A stretch of DNA of 64,000 nucleotides from Maricaulis sp963975345 (GTDB taxonomy: Bacteria; Pseudomonadota; Alphaproteobacteria; Caulobacterales; Maricaulaceae): assembly GCF_963975345.1 (NCBI RefSeq), contig NZ_CAXBGE010000010.1:62001-126000 (forward strand), read 5' to 3'. A program made the translations under genes and the position numbers. Of the stretch, positions 25,798-34,063 are shown one piece after another (the first letter of the stretch is position 1; every line of letters starts with the position of its first letter). Under the pieces are notes generated by a model. That model was not told the origin of the DNA, did no database searches, and was given only the letters and a program-made list of their open reading frames with translations.

Positions 25798-26256
25798 ATG
25801 TCCATGAAAACTCTACTTGCCGCCGCTATTGCTGTCGCGGCGCTGACCGGTATCGCCTCAGCGCAGAACGTCTCGCTTGCGCCAACCTATGGCTCGGTCG
25901 CCCTCAATCCCGGCTTCATGCCTGACCCCTACCAGGCCCAGGTCGTGGCTGGCGGCTCGATCGACGCCTCATCGATTGACGGTAATTGTGTCGGCCTGAT
26001 CGCCGATGCACCGGATTTCCGCCTGCAATACGGCGACGGCGGCTCGCAACTCTTCATCGGCGTCACCTCCGCGGCAGACACGACGCTGGTCGTCAACGGA
26101 CCGGACGGCACCTGGTTTTGCGATGATGACACCAATGGCTTCAACCCGCTGATCGGCGGTCAGGGCGTCATGGCAGGCCAATATGATATCTGGGTTGGCA
26201 CTTATGGTGACAGCACAGCACCCGCCACGCTCTTCATCACCGAATACGACCAGTAA
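25798..26256 (+). CDS. Exported protein with PPC-like beta domain
   Basis: Protein of 152 residues from the ATG at 25798, which has CAGGGGAA 6-7 bp upstream. Signal peptide cleaved near GIASA|QN. The mature protein is beta-rich with aromatic and Asp-rich turns (DFRLQYGDGGSQLFIGVTSAADTTLVVNGPDGTWFCDDD; GQYDIWVGTYG), as in pre-peptidase C-terminal-type sandwich domains; similar free-standing proteins are often mis-named peptidase S1 but no catalytic triad is present here. Two cysteines may pair. Followed by a strong terminator. Confidence 0.78.
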   Translation: MSMKTLLAAAIAVAALTGIASAQNVSLAPTYGSVALNPGFMPDPYQAQVVAGGSIDASSIDGNCVGLIADAPDFRLQYGDGGSQLFIGVTSAADTTLVVNGPDGTWFCDDDTNGFNPLIGGQGVMAGQYDIWVGTYGDSTAPATLFITEYDQ

Positions 26257-26278
26257 GACTGCCGCATTGCGAAACGAG

Positions 26279-26308
26279 AACGGGGCCCGCTTGCGGGCCC
26301 CGTTTTTT
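26279..26308 (+). terminator. Rho-independent terminator
   Basis: Perfect 12-bp stem AACGGGGCCCGC / GCGGGCCCCGTT with a 2-nt loop followed by TTTT, 22 bp after the exported protein stop and 25 bp before the end of the converging aldolase gene. Confidence 0.93.
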
Positions 26309-26331
26309 ATGGATCGATCAGTGCGGGCGCG

Positions 26332-27378
26332 TTACGACCCGGCCAATTCCTGTTCCATCGCGGCATCATATTCACCCAGCGCGGCGAGGCTGTTCATTTT
26401 GGCGCGGTGGTTGAAGGCAGCTTGAGCCGCTTTGACGTTGGCGGACTTGCCGCCCCAGGCTTTCAGCGGTGCCGCCTGCAGCGCACGGCCATAGGAGAAG
26501 CTGACCGGCCAAGGCAGGTCATAGCTCGACGTGATCGCATTGAGGTGCGCGGTGGCTTCCTCGTCGGACTGACCGCCGGACAGGAAGGCGATGCCGGGCA
26601 CAGCGGCCGGGACGCAATTGGCCAGGCATTGCATCGTCATGTCGGCGACTTCCTCGATGCTGGCGCGGTCGTCATTCTTCGTCCCCGAGATCACCATATT
26701 CGGCTTCAGGATCGTGCCTTCGAGGATAACGCCCTGGTCGAACAGCTCGCGATACAGGGTCTTGAGCGCGAATTCGGTCACTTCATAGCAACGCTCGATC
26801 GAGTGATCGCCATCCATGATGACTTCCGGCTCAACGATCGGAACGATATTGGCTTCCTGGCACAGCGCCGCATAGCGGGCGAGCGCGTGCATATTGGTGT
26901 TGATGCAATACTGGCTCGGCATGGATTCATCGCCATCGCGGCCGATATTGATCACCGAGCGCCATTTGGCGAAGCGGGCGCCGAGCCCGTAATAGTCGGC
27001 GAGCCGCTCACGCAGACCATCGAGGCCTTCGGTGATCATCTCACCATCACTGCCGGCCAGCCCCTTGGCACCGGCATCAACCTTGATGCCCGGGATCGCG
27101 CCAGCGTCCTGGATCAGCTTGGCCAACGGAGTGCCGTCCTTGGCTTTCTGGCGGATGGTCTCGTCATAGAGGATGACGCCGGAGACATATTGGCTCATCG
27201 CAGGCTCGGTGCGGAACAGCATTTCGCGCCAGTCGCGGCGATTATCGGCCGTATTTTCCAGCTTGATCGAGGCGAAGCGCTTGCCGATCGTCCCGGTGGA
27301 TTCGTCGGCTGCCAGCAGGCCCTTGCCGGGCGCCACCATGGCACAGGCGGTTTCGTTGAGTTGGTCGAGATCCATCAT
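26332..27378 (-). CDS. Class I fructose-bisphosphate aldolase
   Basis: Schiff-base aldolase cleaving or forming fructose 1,6-bisphosphate, 348 residues. Recognised by LAADESTGTIGKRF (about residues 20-33), the active-site lysine segment ILEGTILKPNMV, and the C-terminal FSYGRALQAAPLKAWGG phosphate-binding segment. The animal/plant-type class I enzyme is found in many marine Alphaproteobacteria. Third gene of the minus-strand gap - pgk - aldolase group; a 121-bp spacer containing a hairpin separates it from pgk, so it may also have its own promoter. Confidence 0.96.
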   Translation of the reverse strand: MMDLDQLNETACAMVAPGKGLLAADESTGTIGKRFASIKLENTADNRRDWREMLFRTEPAMSQYVSGVILYDETIRQKAKDGTPLAKLIQDAGAIPGIKVDAGAKGLAGSDGEMITEGLDGLRERLADYYGLGARFAKWRSVINIGRDGDESMPSQYCINTNMHALARYAALCQEANIVPIVEPEVIMDGDHSIERCYEVTEFALKTLYRELFDQGVILEGTILKPNMVISGTKNDDRASIEEVADMTMQCLANCVPAAVPGIAFLSGGQSDEEATAHLNAITSSYDLPWPVSFSYGRALQAAPLKAWGGKSANVKAAQAAFNHRAKMNSLAALGEYDAAMEQELAGS

Positions 27379-27424
27379 GTCATCCCCAGCTTGGTTCGAT
27401 CTTTATCATCAGCATCGTCTGTTT

Positions 27425-27444
27425 CGCCCCTTCTATACGGGGCG
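27425..27444 (-). other. Hairpin between pgk and aldolase genes
   Basis: CGCCCC / GGGGCG stem (27425-27430 with 27439-27444) and an 8-nt loop in the spacer between the pgk stop and the aldolase start. No T-run follows on the minus strand, so it is more likely an mRNA stability or attenuation element than a full terminator. Confidence 0.45.
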
Positions 27445-27499
27445 CGGCCAAATCCCAATACGGGAAAGGGCGCGAATTCCTGTTCTTGTCGCTGCCGGT

Positions 27500-28711
27500 T
27501 CAGGCGCCAACGCTATCGCGCGCCATCAACGCCTCGACACCCGGCAAGACCTTGCCTTCCATCCATTCGAGGAAGGCACCACCCGCCGTCGAAATGAAGG
27601 TGAAATCATCAGCGACACCGGCCTGGTTGAGCGCTGCGACCGTATCGCCGCCGCCACCGACGGCGACGAGACCCTGCTCGCGCGCCGCGCGGGCAACATG
27701 CTCGGCCACCGCCATCGTTGCGCCATCGAAGGGAGGCGTCTCGAACGCACCCAGAGGGCCGTTCCAGATCAGCGTCCGGCAATCATCGATCACCTGGTTG
27801 AGGGCAACCACGGTGCCGGGACCGCAATCGAGGATCATCTCGTCCGCGCCGACATTGTGCACCGCCGTCAATCGCGTTTGCGGGTTGGGCTTGAATTCGG
27901 TTGCCAGCACGACATCGCTCGGCAGGATCAGCCGGCAGCCGGCCTCTTCCGCCGCGACCAGGATCATCCGCGCCGTGTCGGCCAGATCCGCCTCGCACAG
28001 GCTGGCCCCGACCTTGATGCCCTGGGCATGCAGCAAGGTATTGGCCATGCCGCCACCGACGAAAAGGATGTCGACCTTCTTCACCAGATTCTTGAGCAAA
28101 TCGATCTTGGACGAGACTTTGGCGCCGCCGACCAGCGCGATCAGCGGTCGGGCCGGCTCATCAAGCGCGGCCGTGAGCTGGTCGATCTCGCGTTGCATCG
28201 CCAGACCGGCATAGGATGGCAGAAAATGCGTCACGCCTTCGGTCGAGCCATGCGCGCGATGGGCGGCGGAGAAGGCGTCGTTGACGTAGAGATCGCCGAG
28301 CCGGGCCAGAGCGGCGGCGAAACCGGGATCATTGGCTTCCTCACCGGCCTCGAAACGCGTGTTCTGCAACAGGATCACATCGCCATTCGCCATCTCTGCA
28401 ACGGCAGACGCGGCATCATCGCCGACGATGTCATCGACGAAATCAACGGCATCGCCAATCAGATCGGCCAGCGGCTGCGCCACAGGCTCCAGCGACAGGC
28501 CGGTGACGCGGCTGCCCTTGGGGCGACCAAAATGCGCCAGCAGGATCACTTTCGCGCCGGCTTCGCGCAGGAATTCAATCGTCGGCAGGGCCGATTGCAG
28601 ACGGGTATCGTCGGTCACGACGCCATCGCGCATCGGCACATTGAAATCGACACGCACGAGCACGCGCTTGCCACCCAATTCAGCGTCCTGGATACGGCGG
28701 ATCTTGGTCAT
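27500..28711 (-). CDS. pgk: Phosphoglycerate kinase
   Basis: Glycolytic/gluconeogenic kinase of 403 residues. Visible features: GKRVLVRVDFNVPMRDG near the N-terminus, the substrate-binding HFGRPKG, FSAAHRAHGSTEG, LVGGAKVSSKI, and the nucleotide-binding GGGGDTVAAL near the C-terminus. Starts 24 bp after gap on the minus strand, so gap and pgk are an operon, followed by the aldolase. Confidence 0.97.
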   Translation of the reverse strand: MTKIRRIQDAELGGKRVLVRVDFNVPMRDGVVTDDTRLQSALPTIEFLREAGAKVILLAHFGRPKGSRVTGLSLEPVAQPLADLIGDAVDFVDDIVGDDAASAVAEMANGDVILLQNTRFEAGEEANDPGFAAALARLGDLYVNDAFSAAHRAHGSTEGVTHFLPSYAGLAMQREIDQLTAALDEPARPLIALVGGAKVSSKIDLLKNLVKKVDILFVGGGMANTLLHAQGIKVGASLCEADLADTARMILVAAEEAGCRLILPSDVVLATEFKPNPQTRLTAVHNVGADEMILDCGPGTVVALNQVIDDCRTLIWNGPLGAFETPPFDGATMAVAEHVARAAREQGLVAVGGGGDTVAALNQAGVADDFTFISTAGGAFLEWMEGKVLPGVEALMARDSVGA

Positions 28712-28735
28712 GATGCGGTCCCTGTCTGGTCGGGC

Positions 28736-29746
28736 TTACTGAAACTTGCCCATCGCCACGGCCGTATCGACCATGCGGCAGGCGAAGCCCCACTCATTGT
28801 CATACCAGGTCATCACCCGGACCAGGCGCTCATCGATGACGTTGATCTTGTCGATGGCGACGATCGAGGAGCGCGGATCGTGATTATAATCGATCGAGAC
28901 CAGCGGAATGCTGTCATAGCCCAGAATGCCCTTCATCGGGCCATCGGCGGCGGCGATGACGGCGTCGGAAAGCTCTTTCGCCGTTGTCGGGCGCGAAGGC
29001 ACGAACACCATGTCGATCAGCGACACATTCGGGGTCGGCACGCGCACGGCGGCACCATCGAGCTTGCCGATCAATTCGGGGATCACCAGGCCAACCGCCT
29101 TGGCGGCCCCGGTCGAGGTTGGGATCATCGACATCGCAGCGGCACGGGCGCGGTGCAGATCCTTGTGATTGCGGTCCAACGTTGGCTGGTCGCCGGTATA
29201 GGCGTGGATAGTGGTGACATGACCGCGCTCGATACCGACGGCGTCATTGAGCACTTTGGCAACTGGTGCCAGGCCGTTCGTGGTGCATGAGGCGTTGGAA
29301 ACGATGATGTCGGCGGCGGTCAGCTGATCGTGATTGACGCCATAGACGATGGTCTTGTCGGCATTCTTGGCCGGGGCCGAGCACAGTACGCGTTTGGCGC
29401 CGCTCCCGATATGCGCCATCGCGGCGGCCTTGTCGTTGAACTTGCCGGTGCATTCCATCACCAGATCAACGCCCATCGCCTTCCAGGGCAATTGGGACGG
29501 ATCGCGATTGGAGACTTTCATGATGCGGCCGAAACCGGCATCGAGCCAGTCTTCGCCGACTTCGATCTTGCCGGGATAGCGGCCATGGACACTGTCATAG
29601 GTCAGAAGGTGGGCATTGGTCTCGGGCGTCGAACTGTCATTGATCGCCACGACTTCAACTTCGCCCCAGCGCTGGTTCTCCAACACTGCACGCAGTGCCA
29701 GACGGCCGATACGGCCAAACCCATTGATTGCAACCCGAAGCGCCAT
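28736..29746 (-). CDS. gap: Glyceraldehyde-3-phosphate dehydrogenase, type I
   Basis: Tetrameric NAD-dependent enzyme, 336 residues. N-terminal nucleotide-binding AINGFGRIGRLALRA, catalytic cysteine in SNASCTTNGLAP, and the C-terminal WYDNEWGFACRMVD are all present. First gene of the gap-pgk-aldolase cluster. The residue pattern after the first strand (INDSSTPETNAHLL) fits the standard NAD-type enzyme. Confidence 0.97.
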   Translation of the reverse strand: MALRVAINGFGRIGRLALRAVLENQRWGEVEVVAINDSSTPETNAHLLTYDSVHGRYPGKIEVGEDWLDAGFGRIMKVSNRDPSQLPWKAMGVDLVMECTGKFNDKAAAMAHIGSGAKRVLCSAPAKNADKTIVYGVNHDQLTAADIIVSNASCTTNGLAPVAKVLNDAVGIERGHVTTIHAYTGDQPTLDRNHKDLHRARAAAMSMIPTSTGAAKAVGLVIPELIGKLDGAAVRVPTPNVSLIDMVFVPSRPTTAKELSDAVIAAADGPMKGILGYDSIPLVSIDYNHDPRSSIVAIDKINVIDERLVRVMTWYDNEWGFACRMVDTAVAMGKFQ

Positions 29747-30024
29747 GGCTTGTCTCCTCGATACCCGTCACCGCGACCGGCGGACATCTCACCGGTCATG
29801 CTCTAAATTGGCGCGGACTTACCCGCCTTTAAGGTCGTAGTCCACCAGAGGTGTGCGGCAAAACAGCGCTGCGACACATTTATCGGCATTCGCCGGGCAG
29901 GTTGGATGTGTGCCAGCGCAGTGCTTCACCTGTCCGACCGCAGACCGGGGACTTGAAATGAAACTGTACGCCTGCGAGAAGCAGAGTAGACATCATACAA
30001 ACTTCTTGGGCGGGTGCCGGTATT
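29747..30024. other. Divergent intergenic region between gap and sqdB
   Basis: 278 bp holding the promoters of both operons. No tRNA, repeat or clear operator was recognised; no sequence resembling two CTGTCAT-like Pho-box halves was found upstream of sqdB. A small frame crossing 29958 overlaps sqdB in another reading frame and is not supported. Confidence 0.4.
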
Positions 30025-31233
30025 ATGAAAGTTATCGTTCTTGGTGGGGACGGCTTCTGCGGATGGCCGACAGCCCTTTACCTCTCAAATCTCGGACATG
30101 ACATCGTCGTCGTCGACAATCTCTCACGCCGCAAGATCGACGTTGAACTGGAAGTGGAGTCTCTGACCCCGATCCGGCCGATGACCGAACGTCTCGCCGC
30201 ATGGAAAGAGGTTTCCGGCCGCGACATTCGTTTCGTGAACATGAATATCGGCAAGGATTTCCAGGAATTCATCGATCTGATCGAGGAAGAAAATCCCGAC
30301 ACGATCGTGCATTTCGCCGAACAGCGCGCCGCGCCCTATTCAATGAAGTCGGCCCGTCACAAACGCTACACCGTCGACAATAATCTCAACGCCACCAATG
30401 ACGTGCTCGCCGCGATCGTCGAAAGCGGCCGCGATATCCATCTCGTCCACCTCGGCACGATGGGTGTTTATGGCTATGGCACGGCGGGCATGAAGATCCC
30501 TGAGGGCTATCTCAAGGTGAAGGTACAGACGGATAACGGGCTGCAGGATCAGGAGATTCTCTATCCGGCCAATCCGGGCTCGATCTATCACATGACCAAG
30601 ACCCAGGATCAGCTTTTCTTCCATTTTTACAACAAGAACGACAAGGTGAAGATCACCGATCTCCACCAGGGCATCGTCTGGGGCACCCAGACCGAAGAGA
30701 CCAAGCGCGATGAGCGCCTGGTCAACCGGTTCGATTATGATGGCGATTACGGCACAGTGCTGAACCGTTTCCTGATGCAGGCCGCCGTCGGCTATCCGCT
30801 CACCGTGCACGGCACGGGCGGCCAGACGCGCGCCTTCATCCACATCCAGGACACGGTGCGCTGCATCCAGCTGGCGATCGAGAACCCGCCAAAGGCTGGC
30901 GAGAAGGTCCGCATCATCAACCAGATGACCGAGACCCACCGGGTCCGCGATCTGGCCGCGATGATCGCTGATCTGACCCATGCCGAAGTGCAACTCGTCC
31001 CCAATCCGCGCAATGAGGCGGACGAGAACGACCTGCATGTCGAAAACGACACCTTCCTGCAGCTGGGCCTGAAGCCAATCACCCTCGCCGCCGGCCTGAT
31101 GGAAGAAGTCACCGACATCGCCCACAAATATGCCGCTCGTTGCGACAAGGCGAAAATCCCCTGCATCTCCTATTGGGGCAAAGGCCGCGAAGAAGCCGCG
31201 ACGCCACCGAAGCCGGTGAAGGTTGCGGGGTAA
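30025..31233 (+). CDS. sqdB: UDP-sulfoquinovose synthase
   Basis: Short-chain-type NAD enzyme (SQD1/SqdB) that makes UDP-sulfoquinovose from UDP-glucose and sulfite for the sulfolipid SQDG. The 402-residue protein starts MKVIVLGGDGFCGWPTALYL, which is diagnostic (GGDGFCGWP), has HFAEQRAAPYSM, the catalytic YHMTKTQDQLFF, and GQTRAFIHIQDTVRCIQLA. SQDG replaces phospholipids in phosphate-poor seawater. No glycosyltransferase partner (SqdX/SqdD) is adjacent. Followed by a terminator. Confidence 0.96.
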   Translation: MKVIVLGGDGFCGWPTALYLSNLGHDIVVVDNLSRRKIDVELEVESLTPIRPMTERLAAWKEVSGRDIRFVNMNIGKDFQEFIDLIEEENPDTIVHFAEQRAAPYSMKSARHKRYTVDNNLNATNDVLAAIVESGRDIHLVHLGTMGVYGYGTAGMKIPEGYLKVKVQTDNGLQDQEILYPANPGSIYHMTKTQDQLFFHFYNKNDKVKITDLHQGIVWGTQTEETKRDERLVNRFDYDGDYGTVLNRFLMQAAVGYPLTVHGTGGQTRAFIHIQDTVRCIQLAIENPPKAGEKVRIINQMTETHRVRDLAAMIADLTHAEVQLVPNPRNEADENDLHVENDTFLQLGLKPITLAAGLMEEVTDIAHKYAARCDKAKIPCISYWGKGREEAATPPKPVKVAG

Positions 31234-31255
31234 GGCTTTCCGGTCTGACGAATTG

Positions 31256-31287
31256 AAAAGGGGCGCCTCTCGGGGCGCCTTTTTTTG
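31256..31287 (+). terminator. Rho-independent terminator of sqdB
   Basis: GGCGCC arms with a TCTCGG loop, flanked by AAAGG and a run of seven T. The stop codon and this hairpin, together with the last codons of sqdB, are closely repeated 1.17 kb further on (32383-32456). Confidence 0.85.
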
Positions 31288-31426
31288 TCGTGGTCCGCCG
31301 ATGAAGCGGGTCCCAGCGAGGTGGGTCGCGCCAGCATTGCGTTTGCGATAGCCTCTAGCGCGAACTCGGCGCCGGCATCGGGTTGAGCGTGCCAAGGAGC
31401 AGACGATCCCACTCAATCCACATCAT

Positions 31427-32380
31427 TTGTTGGCGACCCTCGTGATTGCAGCCTTGGCAGTGTCTGCGAGTTCTGTGGACGCCCAGGACACCTCTGATGT
31501 ACTGGGAGCGCCCTACGAAATTGTCGTCATGCCACCCATGTCCCATGCCGATGTCGTCGTACAGCTGGTCGAAATCGATCCGGATGGTGAGCGGATACCG
31601 CCACTCGTCATCCTGCTTGGCGGTTCAAACGGGGGCCTGTGGTTCGGTGACTTCCTGCACGATCTGACGGCTCGACGGATTTCCTCCCTGGGCCTTTCCT
31701 ATTTCGGCCATGACGGACAACCTGACCAACTCGTCGAGCGACCTCTCGAACCAATCGCAGCTGTCATCGAGTTGGCCCGCGAAACGCGGGGCGCGCAACA
31801 CAGATGCCTCGCTGTCATCGGAGTCTCAAAAGGCGGAGAGCTAGCGCTTCTGCTTGCCGCCCACGAACAGGAGTTTGTAGATCCCGGGGATCGGCTGATG
31901 GATGCCACGATCGCCGCTTCACCGAGTCATGTCGCCTGGCAGGCCCCCCACATCCGGCTGGGCGCTCGTTCGAGCTGGTCCCTGGCAGGCAGGCCGCTGG
32001 ATTTCGTGCCCTACCCCTGGTTATCGACCCACCTGCCGGACGTGTTTTTCAATCGCTATGAGGTGGGGGAATACCATCTCGACGCCCTTCAAAACGAACG
32101 CGCTGTCGAAGCGGCGGCGATACCGGTTGAACGCGTTACGCACCCGACCCTGCTCATCGCCGGGCAGAATGACGCCATGTGGCCTGCGGTCCGGATGGCA
32201 CAAGCGGCACTGGACCGCGCGCGCCGTCTGAACCCGGATACGCCCGTGCAGCTGGAGATCCGCGATCTGGACCATTTTGTTTTGTCCGATGCCGCTACAC
32301 GTCAGCTCGCGATTGATTTTCTGATTGAAGCCTTGCGCGACGCGGCGGCCGCCGGCGACTGCCAAGCCGATTTCGAGTGA
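31427..32380 (+). CDS. Secreted BAAT/dienelactone-type alpha/beta hydrolase
   Basis: Exported serine hydrolase of about 317 residues. After a signal peptide (ATLVIAALAVSASSVDAQ) come an oxyanion segment LVILLGGSNGG, the nucleophile elbow GVSKGGEL, the acid in LLIAGQNDAMWP and the His in DLDHFVL, in the order seen in bile-acid-CoA:amino acid N-acyltransferase C-terminal (BAAT_C) domains. No ATG is available: the frame has TTG codons at 31427 and 31430, whereas the best binding site (AAGGAG, 31394-31399) precedes an ATC at 31406. The gene is bracketed by near-identical tail-plus-terminator sequences. Substrate unknown. Confidence 0.78.
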   Translation: MLATLVIAALAVSASSVDAQDTSDVLGAPYEIVVMPPMSHADVVVQLVEIDPDGERIPPLVILLGGSNGGLWFGDFLHDLTARRISSLGLSYFGHDGQPDQLVERPLEPIAAVIELARETRGAQHRCLAVIGVSKGGELALLLAAHEQEFVDPGDRLMDATIAASPSHVAWQAPHIRLGARSSWSLAGRPLDFVPYPWLSTHLPDVFFNRYEVGEYHLDALQNERAVEAAAIPVERVTHPTLLIAGQNDAMWPAVRMAQAALDRARRLNPDTPVQLEIRDLDHFVLSDAATRQLAIDFLIEALRDAAAAGDCQADFE

Positions 32381-32424
32381 GACCGGTGAAGGTCGCGGGC
32401 CGATCCCTTCGATCCGCTGAAATG

Positions 32425-32456
32425 AAAAGGGCGCCTTTCGGGGTGCCCTTTTTTGT
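32425..32456. terminator. Bidirectional Rho-independent terminator
   Basis: AAAGGGCGCC and GGGGTGCCCTTTT around TTTC; T-runs follow the stem on both strands, so it serves the hydrolase gene on plus and the argE operon on minus. Together with 32383-32399 it is a near copy of the end of sqdB. Confidence 0.88.
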
Positions 32457-32505
32457 CGCCAACTTCAACAGATGGCCAGAATTTATGGCCGTCGGACTGC
32501 GCGCC

Positions 32506-32766
32506 TCAGTCGATGCCAACTGCCGAGTGCGCCCGGGCAGCCTCGTCCGCGATCGTGAGCAATACGGCTATGCCGGCCTTGGAACACCAGTGGGACGGAT
32601 TGTCCGAGGGATAATCCAAATTCACCCGACCAGCACGCAAACGCAGGGCATTCACCGCTGGATCGGGGTCACTCACCGAGACAAAATCATCCCAGCCCCA
32701 TTTCCCCAAAGCAGGGTCGCCCGTCGCAAACATCCGGATTATTTCACTCGCCTCAAGAAGCGTCAT
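32506..32766 (-). CDS. Hypothetical protein downstream of argE
   Basis: Small soluble protein of 86 residues (MTLLEASEIIRMFATGDPALGKWGWDDFVSV...). It starts 3 bp after the argE stop, so it is co-transcribed. The pattern of short helices with GKWGWDDFVS and YPSDNPSHWC looks like a conserved hypothetical family; no function recognised. There is one Cys and no membrane segment. Confidence 0.75.
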   Translation of the reverse strand: MTLLEASEIIRMFATGDPALGKWGWDDFVSVSDPDPAVNALRLRAGRVNLDYPSDNPSHWCSKAGIAVLLTIADEAARAHSAVGID

Positions 32767-32769
32767 TTC

Positions 32770-33942
32770 CTACCCCTCCAGCACCCGCACCAACCGCTCT
32801 ATAAACCCGCAACACTGATCGAGCTGATCAATCGCCACAAACTCATCGGGCTGATGCGCCTGGGTGATCGAGCCGGGGCCACAGACGACGACGGACAGGC
32901 CCGCAGCTTGGAATTGGCCAGCCTCGGTGCCATAGCTGACGACGCGGGTGGAATTATCACCGGTGAGCTGGCGCGCCAGACGTTCGGCAGAGCCGTCGGC
33001 CTCGCGGGCGAAGGCGGGGACGTTTGAGCGCACGGTCACAGTCACGCTGGCTTCGGGCGCGGCTTGGCGCATCTTCGCCTCGACCGCTGCGGCGCGCTCC
33101 CGCAAGCCTGCCTCGATTTTGTGTGGGTCATCCCAGGGTGCGGGGCGGATCAGGCTGGCGAATTGGGCATCAAGGGCGAGGATGTTGAGCGCGGTGCCGC
33201 CCTTCATCTCGCCGATCGTCAGCGTGCCGAAGGGCGGGGTGTAGGGGCTGTCAGCGGGCGCGGCGGCTTCCATTTCGGCGGCGCAATCGACCAGGTATTG
33301 CATGAGCGGCACCGCATGGGTGACGGCGCAGGCACCGTCGCGCACGAGGCTGGAATGGGCCTCACGGCCGCGCAGTTTCACCACCATCGAGAACAGGCCC
33401 TTATGGGCCGTGACGACTTTCATGTCGGTCGGCTCTCCGACGATGACGCTGGCGGGTTTGACTGGCCCCGCCATGATTTTCTCGATCATCGCCGGCGCGC
33501 CGATACAGCCGATTTCCTCGTCGAAGGAAAGTGCAATATGGAGCGGGCGTTTCAGCTTGGCGGCGGCGAACATGGGCGCCAGGGCGAGGATACATGCGGA
33601 GAAGCCCTTCATGTCGCAAGTGCCGCGCCCATAGAGCTTGCCATCACCCTTGTCGGTCAGCGTCCAGGGATCACTGGTCCAGGGTTGTCCATCGACCGGC
33701 ACGACATCGGTATGGCCTGACAGCACAACACCACCATCGACCATCGGGCCGAGAATCGCGTGCAGATTGGCTTTGCGACCATCGCTGCTGGGAATGCGTT
33801 CGCAACGGGCGCCGAGCGCGCTCAGCCGCTGCTCAACATGGTCGATCAGCGGCAGGTTGGAATTGCGCGAGGTGGTGTCGAAGCTGATCAGATCACGCAA
33901 TTCATCAATCGCGGTCGCAAGGAAGGGCGATGGCTGGGACAT
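32770..33942 (-). CDS. argE: Acetylornithine deacetylase
   Basis: M20-family metallohydrolase removing acetyl from N-acetylornithine in arginine synthesis, 390 residues. Metal-site motifs: LSGHTDVVPVDGQPW, GRGTCDMKGFSACILAL, the catalytic Glu in LSFDEEIGCIGA, and the dimerisation lid between. A closely related succinyl-diaminopimelate desuccinylase (dapE) is the main alternative; the RGTCDMKGF pattern and length favour ArgE. First gene of a two-gene operon, divergent from the TadG-like array. Confidence 0.9.
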   Translation of the reverse strand: MSQPSPFLATAIDELRDLISFDTTSRNSNLPLIDHVEQRLSALGARCERIPSSDGRKANLHAILGPMVDGGVVLSGHTDVVPVDGQPWTSDPWTLTDKGDGKLYGRGTCDMKGFSACILALAPMFAAAKLKRPLHIALSFDEEIGCIGAPAMIEKIMAGPVKPASVIVGEPTDMKVVTAHKGLFSMVVKLRGREAHSSLVRDGACAVTHAVPLMQYLVDCAAEMEAAAPADSPYTPPFGTLTIGEMKGGTALNILALDAQFASLIRPAPWDDPHKIEAGLRERAAAVEAKMRQAAPEASVTVTVRSNVPAFAREADGSAERLARQLTGDNSTRVVSYGTEAGQFQAAGLSVVVCGPGSITQAHQPDEFVAIDQLDQCCGFIERLVRVLEG

Positions 33943-34063
33943 GAAGCACCTCGATCAGTTTGTCCGCTCGGTGTTAGCCGGTTTTTTACCGCAATTCCAA
34001 AACTCAATGCCCAAGCGGCAGGCCAGCGCGCAGTATCGTGCGGTTCTGAGGATTGTGAACCCG

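Noticed and set aside
27173..29290. Very long open frame (705 codons) on the plus strand opposite pgk and gap
   Set aside because: It is the antisense of two highly conserved glycolytic genes; long antisense frames are expected in GC-rich DNA with strong codon bias.
33974..33989. TTAG-N7-TTTAC before TadG-like copy 1 as a CtrA box
   Set aside because: Two mismatches to the core and none of the other conserved blocks seen before copies 2 and 3; kept only as a weak remark.
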